A stretch of DNA of 64,000 bases. Source: Lysobacter sp. GTDB taxonomy: Bacteria > Pseudomonadota > Gammaproteobacteria > Xanthomonadales > Xanthomonadaceae. The notes below the pieces were generated by a model, which saw only the letters and a list, made by a program, of their open reading frames with translations, did no database searches and had not been told where the DNA came from. The stretch is taken from NCBI GenBank assembly GCA_008015835.1, contig SSGH01000018.1, positions 1 to 64,000 of the forward strand. Reading direction: 5' to 3'. Positions within the stretch are counted from its first letter, which is position 1. Each line of letters starts with the position of its first letter. Positions 11,103 through 23,912 of the stretch are shown piece after piece. A program made the translations under genes and the position numbers.

Positions 11103-11164
11103 CCTCGATCTCCTTCCGCGACGCTTCGCGGCGACGGGCGATCGGCGCGCCGCCGCGGGTGGGA

Positions 11165-12121
11165 TCACATCAACTTGATTTCGCGCAGACGTTCTTCGAG
11201 ATAGCCCTGCGCCGTGATCGATTCCGGATAGCGGCTCGGGTTCTCGGCGGTCACGCAGTTCGGCAGCACGTCGATCACGAAGTCCGGATTCGGGTGCAGG
11301 AAGAACGGCGTGGAATAGCGCGGCTGACGCGCTTTTTCGCCCGGCGGATTGACCACGCGGTGCGTGGTCGACGGCAGCACGTGATTGGTGAGGCGCTGCA
11401 GCATGTCGCCGATGTTGACCACGATGGTGTCGGCGGCGGCGGTGTACGGCACCCATTCGCCCTTGCGCGAGAGCACCTGCAGGCCTTCGGCGCTGGCGCC
11501 GACCAGCAACGTGATCAAATTGATGTCTTCGTGCGCGCCGGCGCGCACGTTCGGCACGTCGTCGGCGGTGATCGGCGGGTAGTGGATCGGGCGCAGAATC
11601 GAATTGCCGTTGTTGGTCTTATCGGCGAAATACCGCTCGTCGAGTCCGAGGTTCAACGCCAGCGCGGACAGCATGCGCGAACCCAGCGCGTCCAACGCGC
11701 CGTACAGCGCCAGCGCGCGTTCGCGGAACTCCGGCGCTTCGGCCGGCCACACGTTCGGCGGCATCACATCGGCGTATTTCTCGTCGCGGACTTCGCGACC
11801 GACGTGCCAAAACTCTTTGAGATCGAAATGCTTGGAATCTTTCGCGGTTTCGATGCCGAACGGCGTGTAGCCGCGGGCGCCGCCGCCGCCGGGGATGTGG
11901 TACTGCTTTTTGACGGCTTCGGGCAGCGCGAAGAATGTCACGAAGGCGTCGTAGGCGTCGTCGATCAGTTCTTGCGGGATGCCGTGGCCGCGGATGCCGG
12001 CGAAGCCCCATTCGCGGTAAGCCGCGCCGAGTTCGGCGACGAAGGCGTCGCGATCGGCGCTGCTCGACGGCTCGGTGAAGCGGCGGATGTCGAGGGTCGG
12101 GATATAGGGCTGATCGCTCAT
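11165..12121 (-). CDS. 2-oxoglutarate/Fe(II) dioxygenase, isopenicillin-N-synthase-like
   Basis: 318-residue non-heme iron oxygenase of the IPNS/DIOX family. The facial triad is visible as His197-x-Asp199 (GAHEDINLITLL) and His254 (STTHRVVNP), followed by Arg268-x-Ser270 (PRYST), which binds the 2-oxoglutarate carboxylate or its equivalent. The N-terminal DIOX_N half (RGHGIPQELI) is also present. Substrate unknown; bacterial homologues are housekeeping-like and not tied to beta-lactam synthesis. Nothing in the neighbourhood suggests a pathway. Confidence 0.88.
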   Translation of the reverse strand: MSDQPYIPTLDIRRFTEPSSSADRDAFVAELGAAYREWGFAGIRGHGIPQELIDDAYDAFVTFFALPEAVKKQYHIPGGGGARGYTPFGIETAKDSKHFDLKEFWHVGREVRDEKYADVMPPNVWPAEAPEFRERALALYGALDALGSRMLSALALNLGLDERYFADKTNNGNSILRPIHYPPITADDVPNVRAGAHEDINLITLLVGASAEGLQVLSRKGEWVPYTAAADTIVVNIGDMLQRLTNHVLPSTTHRVVNPPGEKARQPRYSTPFFLHPNPDFVIDVLPNCVTAENPSRYPESITAQGYLEERLREIKLM

Positions 12122-12372
12122 GGCGGGATGTCGTCCTGTGGATGCGTCGGTCGTGTTCGAGAAGACGGATTATCGCCCAGCCGGAGGCCTACCGGCGGGC
12201 GGCGGTGGCGCATTCTGCGGGAGAGCCCGCAGGCGCCGTTTTGAGCGAGATCAAGCGCCGGCTTGGCGTCGACGGACCGGCGGAGCGGCGATCGGGCGCG
12301 GTTTCGTCGAGCGTATTTGCCGGCGGGGCGCGTCGATCGGCGGCGGCGAGCGGCGGCGCGAAGCGCAAGGCC
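12122..12372. other. Intergenic region, oxygenase to glmM
   Basis: 250 bp between two minus-strand genes. It is GC-rich with no convincing coding frame, tRNA or strong hairpin-plus-T terminator. It should hold the promoter of the oxygenase gene and the end of the glmM transcript. Confidence 0.4.
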
Positions 12373-13743
12373 TCAGACCGCGGCGCGCACTGCATCGGCG
12401 AGGCGTTCGAGCGTGGTTTGCATGAGCGCGGCGTCGTCGGCCTCCACCGTGACCCGCACCACCGGCTCGGTGCCCGAGGGCCGCAGGAAGGCGCGCCCTC
12501 TCCCCTGCACCGCCGCCTGCGCCTCGGCCAGGGCAGCTTTGACGCTATCGGCCTCCGCGGGCTTCGCGCCGGCGGCGACCTTCACGTTCACGGTCTTCTG
12601 CGGGACCTTCGTCAACCCCGACAGCGCCTGCTGCAAACTCAGGCCGCGCCGACGGAGCACTTCCAGCACCTGCAGTGCGCTGACGATGCCGTCGCCGGAG
12701 CTGACCCGATCCAAACACAGCAAATGCCCGGAGGTCTCGCCGCCCAGCACGCCGCCGTGCTCCAGCAGACCTTGATGCACGTAACGGTCGCCGACCTTGG
12801 TGCGCAGGAAGCCGATGTTGCGTTCGCCGAGCGCGCGTTCGAGGCCGTAGTTGGTCATCAAAGTGCCGACCACCGGCCCCTGCAGGCGGCCGCTGGCCTG
12901 CCAGTCGCAGGCGAGGACGTACAGCAGATCGTCGCCGTCGCGCACCTGCCCGTCGCTATCGACGAACAGCACGCGGTCGCCGTCGCCGTCGAAGGCGATG
13001 CCGAGCGCCGCGCCGCTGGCGACCACGCGCGCGGCCAGGGATTCGGGATGGGTCGAACCGACGCCGTCGTTGATGTTCAAGCCGTTCGGTTCGATGCCGA
13101 TCGCTTCGACCTGCGCGCCCAATTCGCGCAGCACCAGCGGCCCGAGTTGATAGGTCGCGCCATGGGCGCAATCGACCACCAACTTCATGCCGCCCAAATC
13201 GAAATGCCGCGGCACCGACGTCTTGCACGCCTCGACATAGCGCGCCACGGCGTCGCGCGTGCGCACGGCTTTGCCGAGTTGATCGGACGGCACGGTGGCG
13301 AACGGCCGTTCGAGCGCGGCTTCGATCGCCAACTCTGTGGCGTCGTCGAGTTTTTCGCCCTCGGCGGAGAAGAATTTGATGCCGTTGTCGTAATGCGGGT
13401 TATGCGAGGCGCTGATGACGATGCCGCCGTCGGCGCGCAGCGAACGGGTGAGATGCGACACCGCCGGCGTCGGCATCGGCCCCATCAATTGCACGTCGAC
13501 TCCGGCCGCGACCAAGCCGGCTTCCAATGCCGCTTCGAACATGTAGTTGGAGATGCGCGTGTCCTTGCCGATCACCACCTGCGGCTTGCGCCATTCGCCG
13601 CCGTGGCGCTCGTCGACGTGACGCACCGACGCGCGCAGCGCATGACCGTACGCGTTGCCCAGGCGCAGCACGAAATCCGCGGAGATCGCGCCCTCGCCCA
13701 CTCTGCCGCGAATGCCGTCGGTGCCGAAATATTTGCGTGCCAT
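12373..13743 (-). CDS. glmM: Phosphoglucosamine mutase
   Basis: Converts glucosamine 6-phosphate to glucosamine 1-phosphate for UDP-GlcNAc, and so for peptidoglycan and LPS. 456 residues, full length. The N-terminal signature [10 protein letters not shown], the phosphoserine loop [15 protein letters not shown] (active Ser about 113), the metal loop DGDGDR and the C-terminal phosphate loop RPSGTEP are all present, which distinguishes it from phosphomannomutase-type relatives. The ATG at 13743 gives the usual [10 protein letters not shown] start. Confidence 0.96.
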   Translation of the reverse strand: MARKYFGTDGIRGRVGEGAISADFVLRLGNAYGHALRASVRHVDERHGGEWRKPQVVIGKDTRISNYMFEAALEAGLVAAGVDVQLMGPMPTPAVSHLTRSLRADGGIVISASHNPHYDNGIKFFSAEGEKLDDATELAIEAALERPFATVPSDQLGKAVRTRDAVARYVEACKTSVPRHFDLGGMKLVVDCAHGATYQLGPLVLRELGAQVEAIGIEPNGLNINDGVGSTHPESLAARVVASGAALGIAFDGDGDRVLFVDSDGQVRDGDDLLYVLACDWQASGRLQGPVVGTLMTNYGLERALGERNIGFLRTKVGDRYVHQGLLEHGGVLGGETSGHLLCLDRVSSGDGIVSALQVLEVLRRRGLSLQQALSGLTKVPQKTVNVKVAAGAKPAEADSVKAALAEAQAAVQGRGRAFLRPSGTEPVVRVTVEADDAALMQTTLERLADAVRAAV

Positions 13744-13834
13744 CGGTAGGAAGATCTCGTCGGAAGTGAAACGTCGATGCCGCCTGGACGTCGCCCGTCG
13801 TGCGCGTCCGGCGCGCGATCGCCCAGAACTGCGC

Positions 13835-14583
13835 TCAGTGGATCAGTTTTTCGGCGAGACGCCAGCCTCGGGCATCGCGCTCGAACATGAAAATAGCCGT
13901 GTATCCGTCGCCGTCCCTGCCGCCCGTCGAGACGACATCCATCAGCGCGGTCCGCTCGTCGGTGGACACGACGGCCCACGTCGCGAGCACATGGCCGAGC
14001 CCACCGCGGACTTCGCGACGGAACAGCGCCACCGCTAAGCGTTCGTCTTCCTTGGACAAGGTCTCGGCGCCGTTGTACACGAGGACACCGGGCACATCGG
14101 GATCGGGGAATCGATCGGCCGCGGGCTTGGCCTGCACCAACGCCCGTCTCAACGCGAACGGAGCGCGTTCGATTGTTTTCGTTTCCGGCGGCGGCGATTC
14201 CGACATCAGCGTCTTGCCGGTCGAATTCGGTTCGCACCAGCGCACTTCCGGCATCGGATTGCAGAGTCGGCTCGGCACCGCGTTCAACGCGATGCGCGGC
14301 GTGCGCGCGGGTTCGGGCGGCGCGGATGTAGGCCGACCGGGGCGCGAGCGGGTCGGCGGTTCGAGTCGGTGTTCGAGCGCCAGCCGCAGGAATTCGCGCT
14401 GCTCGTCCACGGTCGCGGCGCGCGGGTGGCCGAACCACGTCTGCCGTGCGTCGGCGAGCAGCTTATGTTCGCCGGACCGCGACAGCACGACCAGCACCGC
14501 GATCGACAGCAACAACGCGATGCCCACCACCACCGACCACGAGCCGATCTTTCGCGTCTCGACCAGGGGGTCTTGCGGCGAAT

Positions 14584-14587
<4 letters not shown>
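13835..14587 (-). CDS. Membrane-anchored protein of unknown function
   Basis: About 250 residues. No family recognised. The N-terminus has one strong hydrophobic helix ([19 protein letters not shown]), followed by a charged, Pro-rich linker and a C-terminal part (about residues 150-250) with alternating strands, e.g. [19 protein letters not shown] and [14 protein letters not shown]. This looks like a periplasmic domain on a single anchor. No ATG precedes the helix. The likeliest start is a TTG at 14587 that overlaps the accD stop (TTGA) and has GGTGGTGAG upstream, which would couple it to accD. Confidence 0.6.
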
Positions 14588-15471
<884 letters not shown>

Positions 15472-15691
15472 GCGTGCGTCTTTCGCCTTGTGCATTCGGC
15501 GGGGGGCCCGGGCGCAAGTCTAGCAAGACAACCCCGCATTCTTCCGTTCGGCGGCGTATGGTCTCGCGCTTGCATACGATGCCAACGCATTCCGCCGCGG
15601 CTCAATCGTCATCGATCGAGCGCGAAAAACGGCGATCGCGGAAGCGTGCGGTCGAGCGAACGCGAATTCGGCGCGCCCGTCGCCGCCGACA

Positions 15692-16495
15692 CTAGCCGGC
15701 GTCGAGCGCCGTGCGCAGCGGCGCGAGGAATGCGCGGGCGCGGGCGCAGGCATCGGCGACATCGCTCGCGTCGGCCAACGCGCTCACCAGGGCGCTGCCG
15801 ACCACCACGCCTTCGGCGACGCGCGCCATCGCCGCGGCGCTGGCGGCGTCCTTGATGCCGAATCCCGCCACCACCGGCACCCCGGCGCGGGCGCGAATCG
15901 TCGCCAGATGTTGACCGGCGTCGCCGGTGTCCAAGCGGTCCGCGCCGGTCACGCCGGCATAGCTGACGTAGTACAGATATCCCTGCGCATCGCGGCAGAG
16001 GCGGTCCAAACGCGCATCCGGCGTGGTCGGCGAAGCCAGCAAAATCAGCGACAAGCCGCGCGCGCCCATCGCGGCGCGCAGATCGTCGGCCTCTTCCGGC
16101 GGCAAGTCGACCAACAGCGCGCCGTCCACCCCGGCGGCGGCGGCCTCTTCGGCGAAGCGCGCGTCGCCGCGGATTTCGATCGGGTTGAGATAGCCCATCA
16201 GCACCACCGGCGTTTGCGCGTCGGTCGCGCGGAATTCGCGCACCGCGTCCAGCACGAAACTCAGGCCCGCGCCGCGCGCCAAGGCGCGCTCGGAACTGCG
16301 CTGGATGGTCGGGCCGTCGGCCATCGGGTCGGAAAACGGCACGCCCATTTCGATCACGTCCGCGCCGGCCTCCACCAAGGCGTGCATCACCGGCACCGTG
16401 GCCTCCTTGGACGGATCGCCCGCGGTGAGGAACGGCACCAGCGCCTTGCGGCCGGCGGATTTGAGTTGGGCGAAGCGGGCGTCGATGCGGGTCAT
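15692..16495 (-). CDS. trpA: Tryptophan synthase alpha chain
   Basis: Cleaves indole-3-glycerol phosphate to indole and glyceraldehyde 3-phosphate. 267 residues. Catalytic Glu49 (VIEMGVPFSDP) and Asp60 (MADGP) are at the canonical positions. The phosphate-binding glycine segment near the C-terminus (VAGFGIKD) is present. The start MTRIDARF at 16495 fits the family; the open frame extends upstream only through the REP-like repeat in the trpB-trpA gap. Confidence 0.96.
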   Translation of the reverse strand: MTRIDARFAQLKSAGRKALVPFLTAGDPSKEATVPVMHALVEAGADVIEMGVPFSDPMADGPTIQRSSERALARGAGLSFVLDAVREFRATDAQTPVVLMGYLNPIEIRGDARFAEEAAAAGVDGALLVDLPPEEADDLRAAMGARGLSLILLASPTTPDARLDRLCRDAQGYLYYVSYAGVTGADRLDTGDAGQHLATIRARAGVPVVAGFGIKDAASAAAMARVAEGVVVGSALVSALADASDVADACARARAFLAPLRTALDAG

Positions 16496-16512
16496 GCGAA
16501 GCGGTGGTTTTC

Positions 16513-16596
16513 GTAGGAGCGGCGTAAGCCGCGACAGGACAAGAAGAGGAGATTGATCGCGATCGGTGCGCGGGTCGCGACTTGCGTCGCGCCTAC
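16513..16596. repeat. REP-like palindromic pair in the trpB-trpA gap
   Basis: Two copies of a roughly 23-bp unit in opposite orientation: GTAGGAGCGGCGTAAGCCGC at 16513 (unit ends 16535) and the diverged inverse GTCGCGACTTGCGTCGCGCC at 16574 (unit ends 16596). The same unit, as a perfect pair, occurs at 22638-22702. The arrangement is that of a REP doublet lying in the non-coding gap between cotranscribed genes, where it may alter mRNA stability or trpB/trpA ratio. Confidence 0.75.
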
Positions 16597-16610
16597 GCAA
16601 GCGAAACGCA

Positions 16611-17825
<1,215 letters not shown>

Positions 17826-18011
17826 CGGGAAGCGTCCGAGCGGTGGGGGTTCGCGGCCGCGAGAGACGGCCCGCGCGAACGCCTAGGATACCGCCTCGCG
17901 CGCCCGCTTCCGCGCATGGACGCCGCCGCATCGCATTTTTCGATCTTGGCGTCGCACGGCCCGCGCGACAGCGCACGCAAGCGGCGCCGAGCGCCGATTG
18001 ATGCCCTCGCG

Positions 18012-18686
18012 TCAGCGCCGATCCGCGCGCGCGACCTCGGCGACGAAGCGACGCATCTTGGCGATGTCTTTGACGCCCGGGGTCTCGCCCTCGATGCCGC
18101 TGGAGACATCGACGCCCCAGCAGCCGGTGGCGCGAATCGCGTCGAACACGTTGTCGGGCGTCAGCCCGCCCGCGACCAAAAACGGCCGCGCGAACTCGGC
18201 CGGCACGCGCGCCCAGTCGAAGGTGCGCCCGCTGCCGCCGGCTTCGCCTGTCGCGTGGCTGTCGAACAGAAACGCCGCGGCGCGCGGCCAGCGCGCGATC
18301 AGCGTCGCGGGGGCTTCGCCACCGCCGTTGCCGTTACTGTCGCCGCCCATCGCGACCGCCTTGAGGTACGGCAGCCCGAACGCGGCGCAGAACGCGTCGT
18401 CTTCGTCGCCGTGGAACTGCAGCAGCGTCGGGCGCACGCGGTCGATCGTCGCGCGCACCTCGTCGGCGTCGTTGTCCATGAACAACGCGACGCTGGCCAC
18501 GAACGGCGGCAGCGCTTCGCGGATGCCTGCCGCGGCCTCCAGTGAGACGCGGCGCTTGCTGCGCGCGGCGAAAATCAGGCCGATGGCGTCCACGCCCATC
18601 GCGGCGGCGGCGAGCGCGTCCTCGACGCGCGTCATGCCGCAGAATTTGATGCGAGTGCGATGCGGTGCGTCCACGGGCTCAAACAT
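18012..18686 (-). CDS. trpF: Phosphoribosylanthranilate isomerase
   Basis: Amadori rearrangement step of tryptophan synthesis; (beta/alpha)8 barrel, 224 residues. General-base Cys16 lies in IKFCGMTR and the general-acid Asp in the C-terminal VDVSSGIE. An extra Gly/Asn-rich loop ([11 protein letters not shown], about residue 115) lengthens it slightly. Its first codons overlap the end of truA by 8 bp, so the two are probably cotranscribed and coupled. Confidence 0.95.
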   Translation of the reverse strand: MFEPVDAPHRTRIKFCGMTRVEDALAAAAMGVDAIGLIFAARSKRRVSLEAAAGIREALPPFVASVALFMDNDADEVRATIDRVRPTLLQFHGDEDDAFCAAFGLPYLKAVAMGGDSNGNGGGEAPATLIARWPRAAAFLFDSHATGEAGGSGRTFDWARVPAEFARPFLVAGGLTPDNVFDAIRATGCWGVDVSSGIEGETPGVKDIAKMRRFVAEVARADRR

Positions 18687-19485
18687 CGAACAGCACCTCT
18701 TCCGGCAGCGGCCACTCGCGCGGATAGCGCGGGCCGACGAACACTAGCCCCTGCGCGGGCGCGGTCGGCCCAGCGAGCGTGCGATCCCGCCCTTCCAGCA
18801 CGTCGGCGATCCATGACTCCGGCCGTTCGCCCGCGCCGACTTCGAGCAACGATCCCACCATATTGCGCACCTGATGATGCAAAAACGCGTTGGCCTGCAC
18901 GGTGAACACGACCACATCGCCTTCGCGGGTCGCGTCCAGCCGCTGCAGTTCTCGGCGCGCGTGCGCGGCCTGGCAATGCACGGTGCGGAACGCGGAAAAA
19001 TCGCGCTCGCCGAGCAGCGTCTGCGCGGCGCGATGCATCGCATCGACATCCAGCGGACGGCGCTCCCAGGCCAAGAACTGCCGGCCCAGCGCGGGTCGCA
19101 CTTGATGGTTGAGCAATCGATAGCGATACCGCCGCGCGCGCGCCGAAAAGCGCGCGTTGAAGTCGTCGGGCACCGGTGCGCACCAACGCACGCGCATCGA
19201 CGGCGGGAGCGCAGCGGTGACGCCCAACGTCCAGGCGCGCGGCGTGCGCGGCGCATCGCTGTCGAAATGGACGACTTGGCATTCGGCATGCACGCCTGCA
19301 TCCGTGCGGCCGGCGCACACCGTGGCCACCGAATGCGCGGCGACCTTCGACAGGGCGGTTTCCAGCGTGGCCTGCAGCGTGACCGGCGCGGACGCCGTGT
19401 CCTCGGCCGCCGCGTCGTGCGCGGTCAGCCGCTGCCAGCCGTGATACTCGCTGCCGTCGTATTCGACGCCGAGGGCGTAACGCAC
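18679..19485 (-). CDS. truA: tRNA pseudouridine(38-40) synthase
   Basis: Isomerises uridines 38-40 in the anticodon stem of tRNAs. 268 residues. Catalytic Asp62 lies in [11 protein letters not shown], and the second conserved block [17 protein letters not shown] is present. An Ala-rich insertion at residues 22-34 separates the first strand from the catalytic loop. It lies between fimV and trpF, the order known from xanthomonads and pseudomonads. Confidence 0.96.
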   Translation of the reverse strand: MRYALGVEYDGSEYHGWQRLTAHDAAAEDTASAPVTLQATLETALSKVAAHSVATVCAGRTDAGVHAECQVVHFDSDAPRTPRAWTLGVTAALPPSMRVRWCAPVPDDFNARFSARARRYRYRLLNHQVRPALGRQFLAWERRPLDVDAMHRAAQTLLGERDFSAFRTVHCQAAHARRELQRLDATREGDVVVFTVQANAFLHHQVRNMVGSLLEVGAGERPESWIADVLEGRDRTLAGPTAPAQGLVFVGPRYPREWPLPEEVLFDV

Positions 19486-19509
19486 GTCAGGACGCCCGGC
19501 CGAATCGGA

Positions 19510-21495
19510 TCAGCCGAGGTCCCGCAGCAGGCGGACCGCTTCGTCGCGCGAGGCGCGATCGCCGAGCGCGGCCACTTCGCGCAGCAGGCTGCGCGCGGTG
19601 TCGCGGTCGCCCATGTCGAGATAGGCCTTGGCCAGATCGATGCGGGCTAAACCCGGCGGCGCGGGGTTCAAGGGCGCGACTTCGGCCGCGATGGCGGCCT
19701 CGTCGAGCGCGACGGTCAGCGGATCGTGCCAGCGCGGGACCGCCGTCGAGGGCGCCGAAGGCGCGGCGGCGGGAGCGTCGTCGACGGGTTTGCCGCCGCG
19801 GCTCCACGCCGGCTGCGGCGCCTGCATCGCGGGCGCGGCCTCGCCGAACGCGGCGTCGGCGCGCGTCGTATCCGGCTCGTCGGCGAACGGATCGGCGCCC
19901 ACGTCGGTACGGTTATCGATGCGATCATCGATGCGATCGCCTGCGCTTCCGCTCGCCGCGGCGCGCGAATCGGCAGTCGCCGCCGCGAACGCGCTCGCGG
20001 CCGAAGGCTTGCGACGCAGCCACCAACCGGCGAGCAAGCCGATCAACAGCAGACCGGCGCCGACGCCCAACCACGGGCCGTAGCTCATGCCGGGTTCGGG
20101 CTTCGACGCCGCCGAAGCGGCGGTCGCGGGCGCGGCGCTGGCGGACGCCAAACGCTGCTGCGCGGTGGCCAGTTCGGTGTCTTTCAGCGCGATCAACTGC
20201 TGCTGTTTGGCCTGCAATTGCTCCAGTTCGGCGACCCGCGCTTTCAGTTCGTCGACCTCGGCGCTGCGCGCGGCCAGGGTTTCTTTGGTTTCCAGCAATT
20301 CTTGTTCTCGCAGCATGTCGCCCTTACCCCCGGCGCTGATGCCGGATCGCGTGGCCGCCCGAGCCGCCGCTGATGCGCTGGCCGGAACGATTTCGAGTCG
20401 AGCCTCGGCCGCGCGGCTCGCGGCGGCGGCGCTCGCGCGCGGCGCGGCGGTCGCGGTCGCGGCGGCGGAGCCGACCACCGCCGGCGGTTGCGGCAGCGCG
20501 CGCCGCGCGCCGCGCCACTGCGACATCTGCTCGCGCATGACCAGCGCGGCTTCGTCGGGGCTGTAGGAGGCGATGGTGCCGCCGTCGGGAATGCGCAGCA
20601 CCGCGCCGGCCTTCAGCCGATTCGCGTTGCCGCCGATGAAGGCTTCGGGATTCGCGCGCAGCAGCGCGACGATGGTTTGATCGAGCGTGTACTCGCCGCC
20701 GAGGCCCGCGGCGATGCCGCCGAGCGTTTCGCCGCGCTCGACGCGATGCGTATCTTCGGCCGAAAGCGAGACGCCGGTAACCGGCGGTGCCGGAATCGAG
20801 GCCACGACCGGCGCCGGTTCGGTCGCCGGCACGTCGCTGGGCGGGGGCGGCACCGGGATGGGCACCGGAATGGGCGCGGGGGCGTCGAGCGGATTGTTCG
20901 AAGGCGATGGATTCGTCGCCGTCGCGACCGCGGTCGGTTGCGGAGCGAGCGGCACGGCCTGCGGGGCCGGGGCGTCCAGCGGGTTCGCGCTGGGGCCGAC
21001 GATCGTGGGCTCGGCCGGCCGCACCACGGTGTTCGGGTCGCCGAGCGCGACCTCGTCGATCGGCGGCTGCACCGGCGCGGCGGCGGTTTGCGGGGCGTCG
21101 ATCAGCGCCGAGTACTCGCGGACCAGTCGTCCCTGCCCCCAGTCCACTTCGACCAGGAAGGTCAGCAGCGGTTGTTGCACCGGATTGGCGCTGGTGACGC
21201 GCACCACCGGCCGGCCGCGCGCATCCACCGCGACCGTGAATTGCAGGTCCGAAACGATGCCGGTGGGCTGCGCCAAACCGATGCGGCGGAAGGTGTCGGG
21301 CGAGGCTAAGCGCGCCTGCAGGGCTTCGAGTTCGGCCGGGTCGTTGGAAATGATCGGGATTTCGGCGATCAACGGTTCGTCGCGCCGCGATTTGACCTCC
21401 ATCTGGCCCAGACCCAGCGCCCACGCCGACAGCGGCGACGCGAAGGCCGCCAGTGCCAGTAACGCGCTAACTGTGACCCGCAAGTGTTTGATCAC
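19510..21495 (-). CDS. fimV: FimV-like polar/peptidoglycan-binding protein
   Basis: 661 residues from a GTG start at 21495 with GGGGGAC upstream. In order: signal peptide (LLALAAFASPLSAWA); the FimV N-terminal domain LGLGQMEVKSRRDEPLIAEIP; a Pro/Ala-rich linker; a LysM domain (HRVERGETLGGIAAG...RIPDGG, about residues 240-300); a coiled coil with Leu/Glu/Gln repeats (about 395-450); one transmembrane helix (VGAGLLLIGLLAGWWL); an acidic region; and a short C-terminal TPR-like FimV motif (RIDLAKAYLDMGDRDTARSLL). FimV organises cell poles and type IV pilus assembly. It is shorter than the roughly 920-residue P. aeruginosa protein, mainly in the cytoplasmic part. Confidence 0.9.
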   Translation of the reverse strand: MIKHLRVTVSALLALAAFASPLSAWALGLGQMEVKSRRDEPLIAEIPIISNDPAELEALQARLASPDTFRRIGLAQPTGIVSDLQFTVAVDARGRPVVRVTSANPVQQPLLTFLVEVDWGQGRLVREYSALIDAPQTAAAPVQPPIDEVALGDPNTVVRPAEPTIVGPSANPLDAPAPQAVPLAPQPTAVATATNPSPSNNPLDAPAPIPVPIPVPPPPSDVPATEPAPVVASIPAPPVTGVSLSAEDTHRVERGETLGGIAAGLGGEYTLDQTIVALLRANPEAFIGGNANRLKAGAVLRIPDGGTIASYSPDEAALVMREQMSQWRGARRALPQPPAVVGSAAATATAAPRASAAAASRAAEARLEIVPASASAAARAATRSGISAGGKGDMLREQELLETKETLAARSAEVDELKARVAELEQLQAKQQQLIALKDTELATAQQRLASASAAPATAASAASKPEPGMSYGPWLGVGAGLLLIGLLAGWWLRRKPSAASAFAAATADSRAAASGSAGDRIDDRIDNRTDVGADPFADEPDTTRADAAFGEAAPAMQAPQPAWSRGGKPVDDAPAAAPSAPSTAVPRWHDPLTVALDEAAIAAEVAPLNPAPPGLARIDLAKAYLDMGDRDTARSLLREVAALGDRASRDEAVRLLRDLG

Positions 21496-21595
21496 ACTCG
21501 TCCCCCGATGCGATGGCGCGACTGTATCCGCCCCGGCGCCCCGGATGCAACGGTTATCGGCCCTGCCTGGGCCTCGCACGCGCCCATCCCGGCCC

Positions 21596-22612
21596 TCAAG
21601 CTTCGGCCGCGACCAGTTCCGCCACCTGCACGGCGTTCAGAGCCGCGCCCTTGCGGATATTGTCGGCGACCACCCACAAATTCACCGCCCGCGGGTGCGA
21701 AATGTCGTCGCGAATACGGCCGACGTAGACCGGGTCGCGGCCCGAGGCGTGCGTGACCGGGGTCGGATACCCGGCCGCCTTGCGCTCGTCCACCACTTCC
21801 ACGCCCGGCGCGGCGCGCAGCAGTTCGCGCACTTCGTCGGCGGTGATCTTCTCGCGGGTTTCGACGTTCACCGCCTCGCTGTGCCCGTAGAACACCGGCA
21901 CGCGCACCGCGGTGGGGTTCACCTGAATGGTGTCGTCGCCGAGGATCTTGCGGGTTTCCCACACCAGCTTCATTTCTTCCTTGGTGAAGCCGTTGTCGAG
22001 GAAATCGTCGATGTGCGGGATCAAATTGAACGCGATCTGCGCTTGGAAGCGCTGCGGTTCGATGTCCTGGAAATTCAACAGCGCGGCGGTTTGCTTGCCG
22101 AGTTCTTCCAAGCCCGAACGCCCGGCGCCGGACACCGACTGATACGTCGCGACATTGATGCGTTCGATCCCGACTTTGCGGTGGATCGGCCCGATCGCCA
22201 CCATCATCTGCATGGTCGAGCAATTCGGGTTGGCGATGATGCCGCGCGGGCGGTTCTTCGCCGCCTCCGGGTTCACTTCGCTGACCACCAGCGGCACGTC
22301 GTCGTCGTAACGGAAGGCCGAGGAGTTATCGATCACCACCGCGCCTGCCGCAGCGAATTTCGGCGCGTATTCCTTCGAAATCGAACCGCCGGCCGAGAAC
22401 AGCGCGATGTCGACGCCGGTCGGATCGAACGTCGCCAGATCGCGCACCATCACTTCGTCGTCGCCGAATTTCACGTACTCGCCGGCCGAGCGCTCGCTCG
22501 CCAGCGCGACGATCTCGCTCACCGGGAATTTACGCTCGGCGAGCACCGAGAGCATCACCTCACCCACGGCGCCCGTCGCGCCGACTACCGCTACTTTGAA
22601 TCGCTTGCTCAT
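21596..22612 (-). CDS. asd: Aspartate-semialdehyde dehydrogenase
   Basis: Reduces aspartyl phosphate to aspartate semialdehyde, feeding lysine, diaminopimelate, methionine and threonine synthesis. 338 residues. NADP loop VVGATGAVGE, catalytic Cys131 (NPNCST), substrate Arg in the VSGAGRSG region and His in PHIDDFL are visible. The ATG at 22612 gives MSKRFKVAVVG, the family beginning; the open frame extends upstream only through the REP pair. Confidence 0.96.
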   Translation of the reverse strand: MSKRFKVAVVGATGAVGEVMLSVLAERKFPVSEIVALASERSAGEYVKFGDDEVMVRDLATFDPTGVDIALFSAGGSISKEYAPKFAAAGAVVIDNSSAFRYDDDVPLVVSEVNPEAAKNRPRGIIANPNCSTMQMMVAIGPIHRKVGIERINVATYQSVSGAGRSGLEELGKQTAALLNFQDIEPQRFQAQIAFNLIPHIDDFLDNGFTKEEMKLVWETRKILGDDTIQVNPTAVRVPVFYGHSEAVNVETREKITADEVRELLRAAPGVEVVDERKAAGYPTPVTHASGRDPVYVGRIRDDISHPRAVNLWVVADNIRKGAALNAVQVAELVAAEA

Positions 22613-22637
22613 GCTGATTTCACCTGAAATGTTTGGC

Positions 22638-22702
22638 TGTGGGAGCGGCGTAAGCCGCGACGGATCCGCGAGATCGCAGTCGCGGCTTACGCCGCTCCCA
22701 CA
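22638..22702. repeat. Perfect REP-like inverted pair between asd and aroC
   Basis: A 24-bp arm at 22638-22661 (TGTGGGAGCGGCGTAAGCCG, then CGAC) is repeated as its exact reverse complement at 22679-22702, with a 17-bp spacer. Each arm also contains its own GCGGC...GCCGC palindrome. The unit matches the pair at 16513-16596. It may act as a transcript stabiliser or weak terminator between aroC and asd. No RAYT transposase is in the window. Confidence 0.85.
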
Positions 22703-22781
22703 ACAGAAATAGGTTGTGGATGTCGTCAGTACCGCTGCGGCGCGTCGCTGCCTGTGGGGGGGGCGAATCGGCGGCGCGCCG

Positions 22782-23903
22782 CTATCGTTTTTCGGTGGTC
22801 TGGGTCGCGCCGGGAATTCGCGGCGAAATCTCGCCCACATCGCCGCACTGCGCGCGATGGCGCAACGCCTGATCCATCAACACCAGCGCCATCATCGCTT
22901 CGCAGATGGGCGTGGCGCGGATGCCGACGCAGGGGTCGTGACGGCCGGTGGTGACCACTTCGACCTCTTCGCCCAGCACGTTCATGCCGCGCCCGGGCAA
23001 GCGCAGGCTGGAAGTCGGCTTGAACGCCACCGAGCACACGACCGACTGGCCGCTGCTGATGCCGCCGAGAATGCCGCCGGCGTGGTTCGAAAGGAAGCCG
23101 TCGCGGGTCATTTCGTCGCGATGGTACGAGCCCTTCTGCGCGACCGACGCGAATCCGTCGCCGATCTCCACGCCTTTCACGGCGTTGATCGACATCATCG
23201 CCGCGGCGAGGTCGCCATCGAGTTTGCCGTAGATCGGTTCGCCCCAGCCCGGCGGCACGCCGTCGGCCACCACCGTCACCCGCGCGCCAACCGAATCGCC
23301 GGATTTGCGCAAGGCGTCCATGTAGCTTTCGAGCGCCGGCACCTGGGCGGCGATCGGCCAGAAAAACGGATTGGCCTCGACCGCGTTCCAATCGAACGCG
23401 CCGAGCGATGCGTCGGGCAACACGTCGCCGAGCTGCGACAAGTGGCCGCGCACGGTCACGCCGCAGCGCTCCGCCAACCATTTTTTCGCGATCACGCCCG
23501 CGGCGACGCGCATCGTGGTCTCGCGCGCGCTGCTGCGCCCGCCGCCGCGCGGGTCGCGATGGCCGTATTTCTGCCAGTAGGTGTAGTCGGCGTGCGCGGG
23601 GCGGAACTGCGCCGCGATGTCGTTGTAATCCTTGCTGCGCGCGTCGGTGTTGCGGATCAGCAGGGCGATCGGCGTGCCGGTGGTGCGGCCTTCGTACACG
23701 CCGCTCAGGATTTCCACCGCGTCGGTTTCGCGCCGCTGCGAGGTGTGGCGGCTACGTCCGGTGGCGCGACGCTCCAAGTCGTGCGCGAATTCGTCTTCGG
23801 CGATGGCCAGCCCGGGTGGGCAACCGTCGATCACGCAGCCGATGGCCGGCCCATGCGATTCGCCGAACGTGGTGACGCGCAGCAGGTGGCCGAAGGTGTT
23901 CAA
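22782..23903 (-). CDS. aroC: Chorismate synthase
   Basis: Last common step of aromatic amino acid synthesis, EPSP to chorismate with reduced FMN. 373 residues. The three PROSITE-type signatures are visible: [33 protein letters not shown] and the C-terminal [14 protein letters not shown]. It starts nine bases downstream of the prmB stop in the same direction, so it is very likely cotranscribed with prmB. Confidence 0.97.
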   Translation of the reverse strand: MNTFGHLLRVTTFGESHGPAIGCVIDGCPPGLAIAEDEFAHDLERRATGRSRHTSQRRETDAVEILSGVYEGRTTGTPIALLIRNTDARSKDYNDIAAQFRPAHADYTYWQKYGHRDPRGGGRSSARETTMRVAAGVIAKKWLAERCGVTVRGHLSQLGDVLPDASLGAFDWNAVEANPFFWPIAAQVPALESYMDALRKSGDSVGARVTVVADGVPPGWGEPIYGKLDGDLAAAMMSINAVKGVEIGDGFASVAQKGSYHRDEMTRDGFLSNHAGGILGGISSGQSVVCSVAFKPTSSLRLPGRGMNVLGEEVEVVTTGRHDPCVGIRATPICEAMMALVLMDQALRHRAQCGDVGEISPRIPGATQTTEKR

Positions 23904-23912
23904 TCCGCGCCC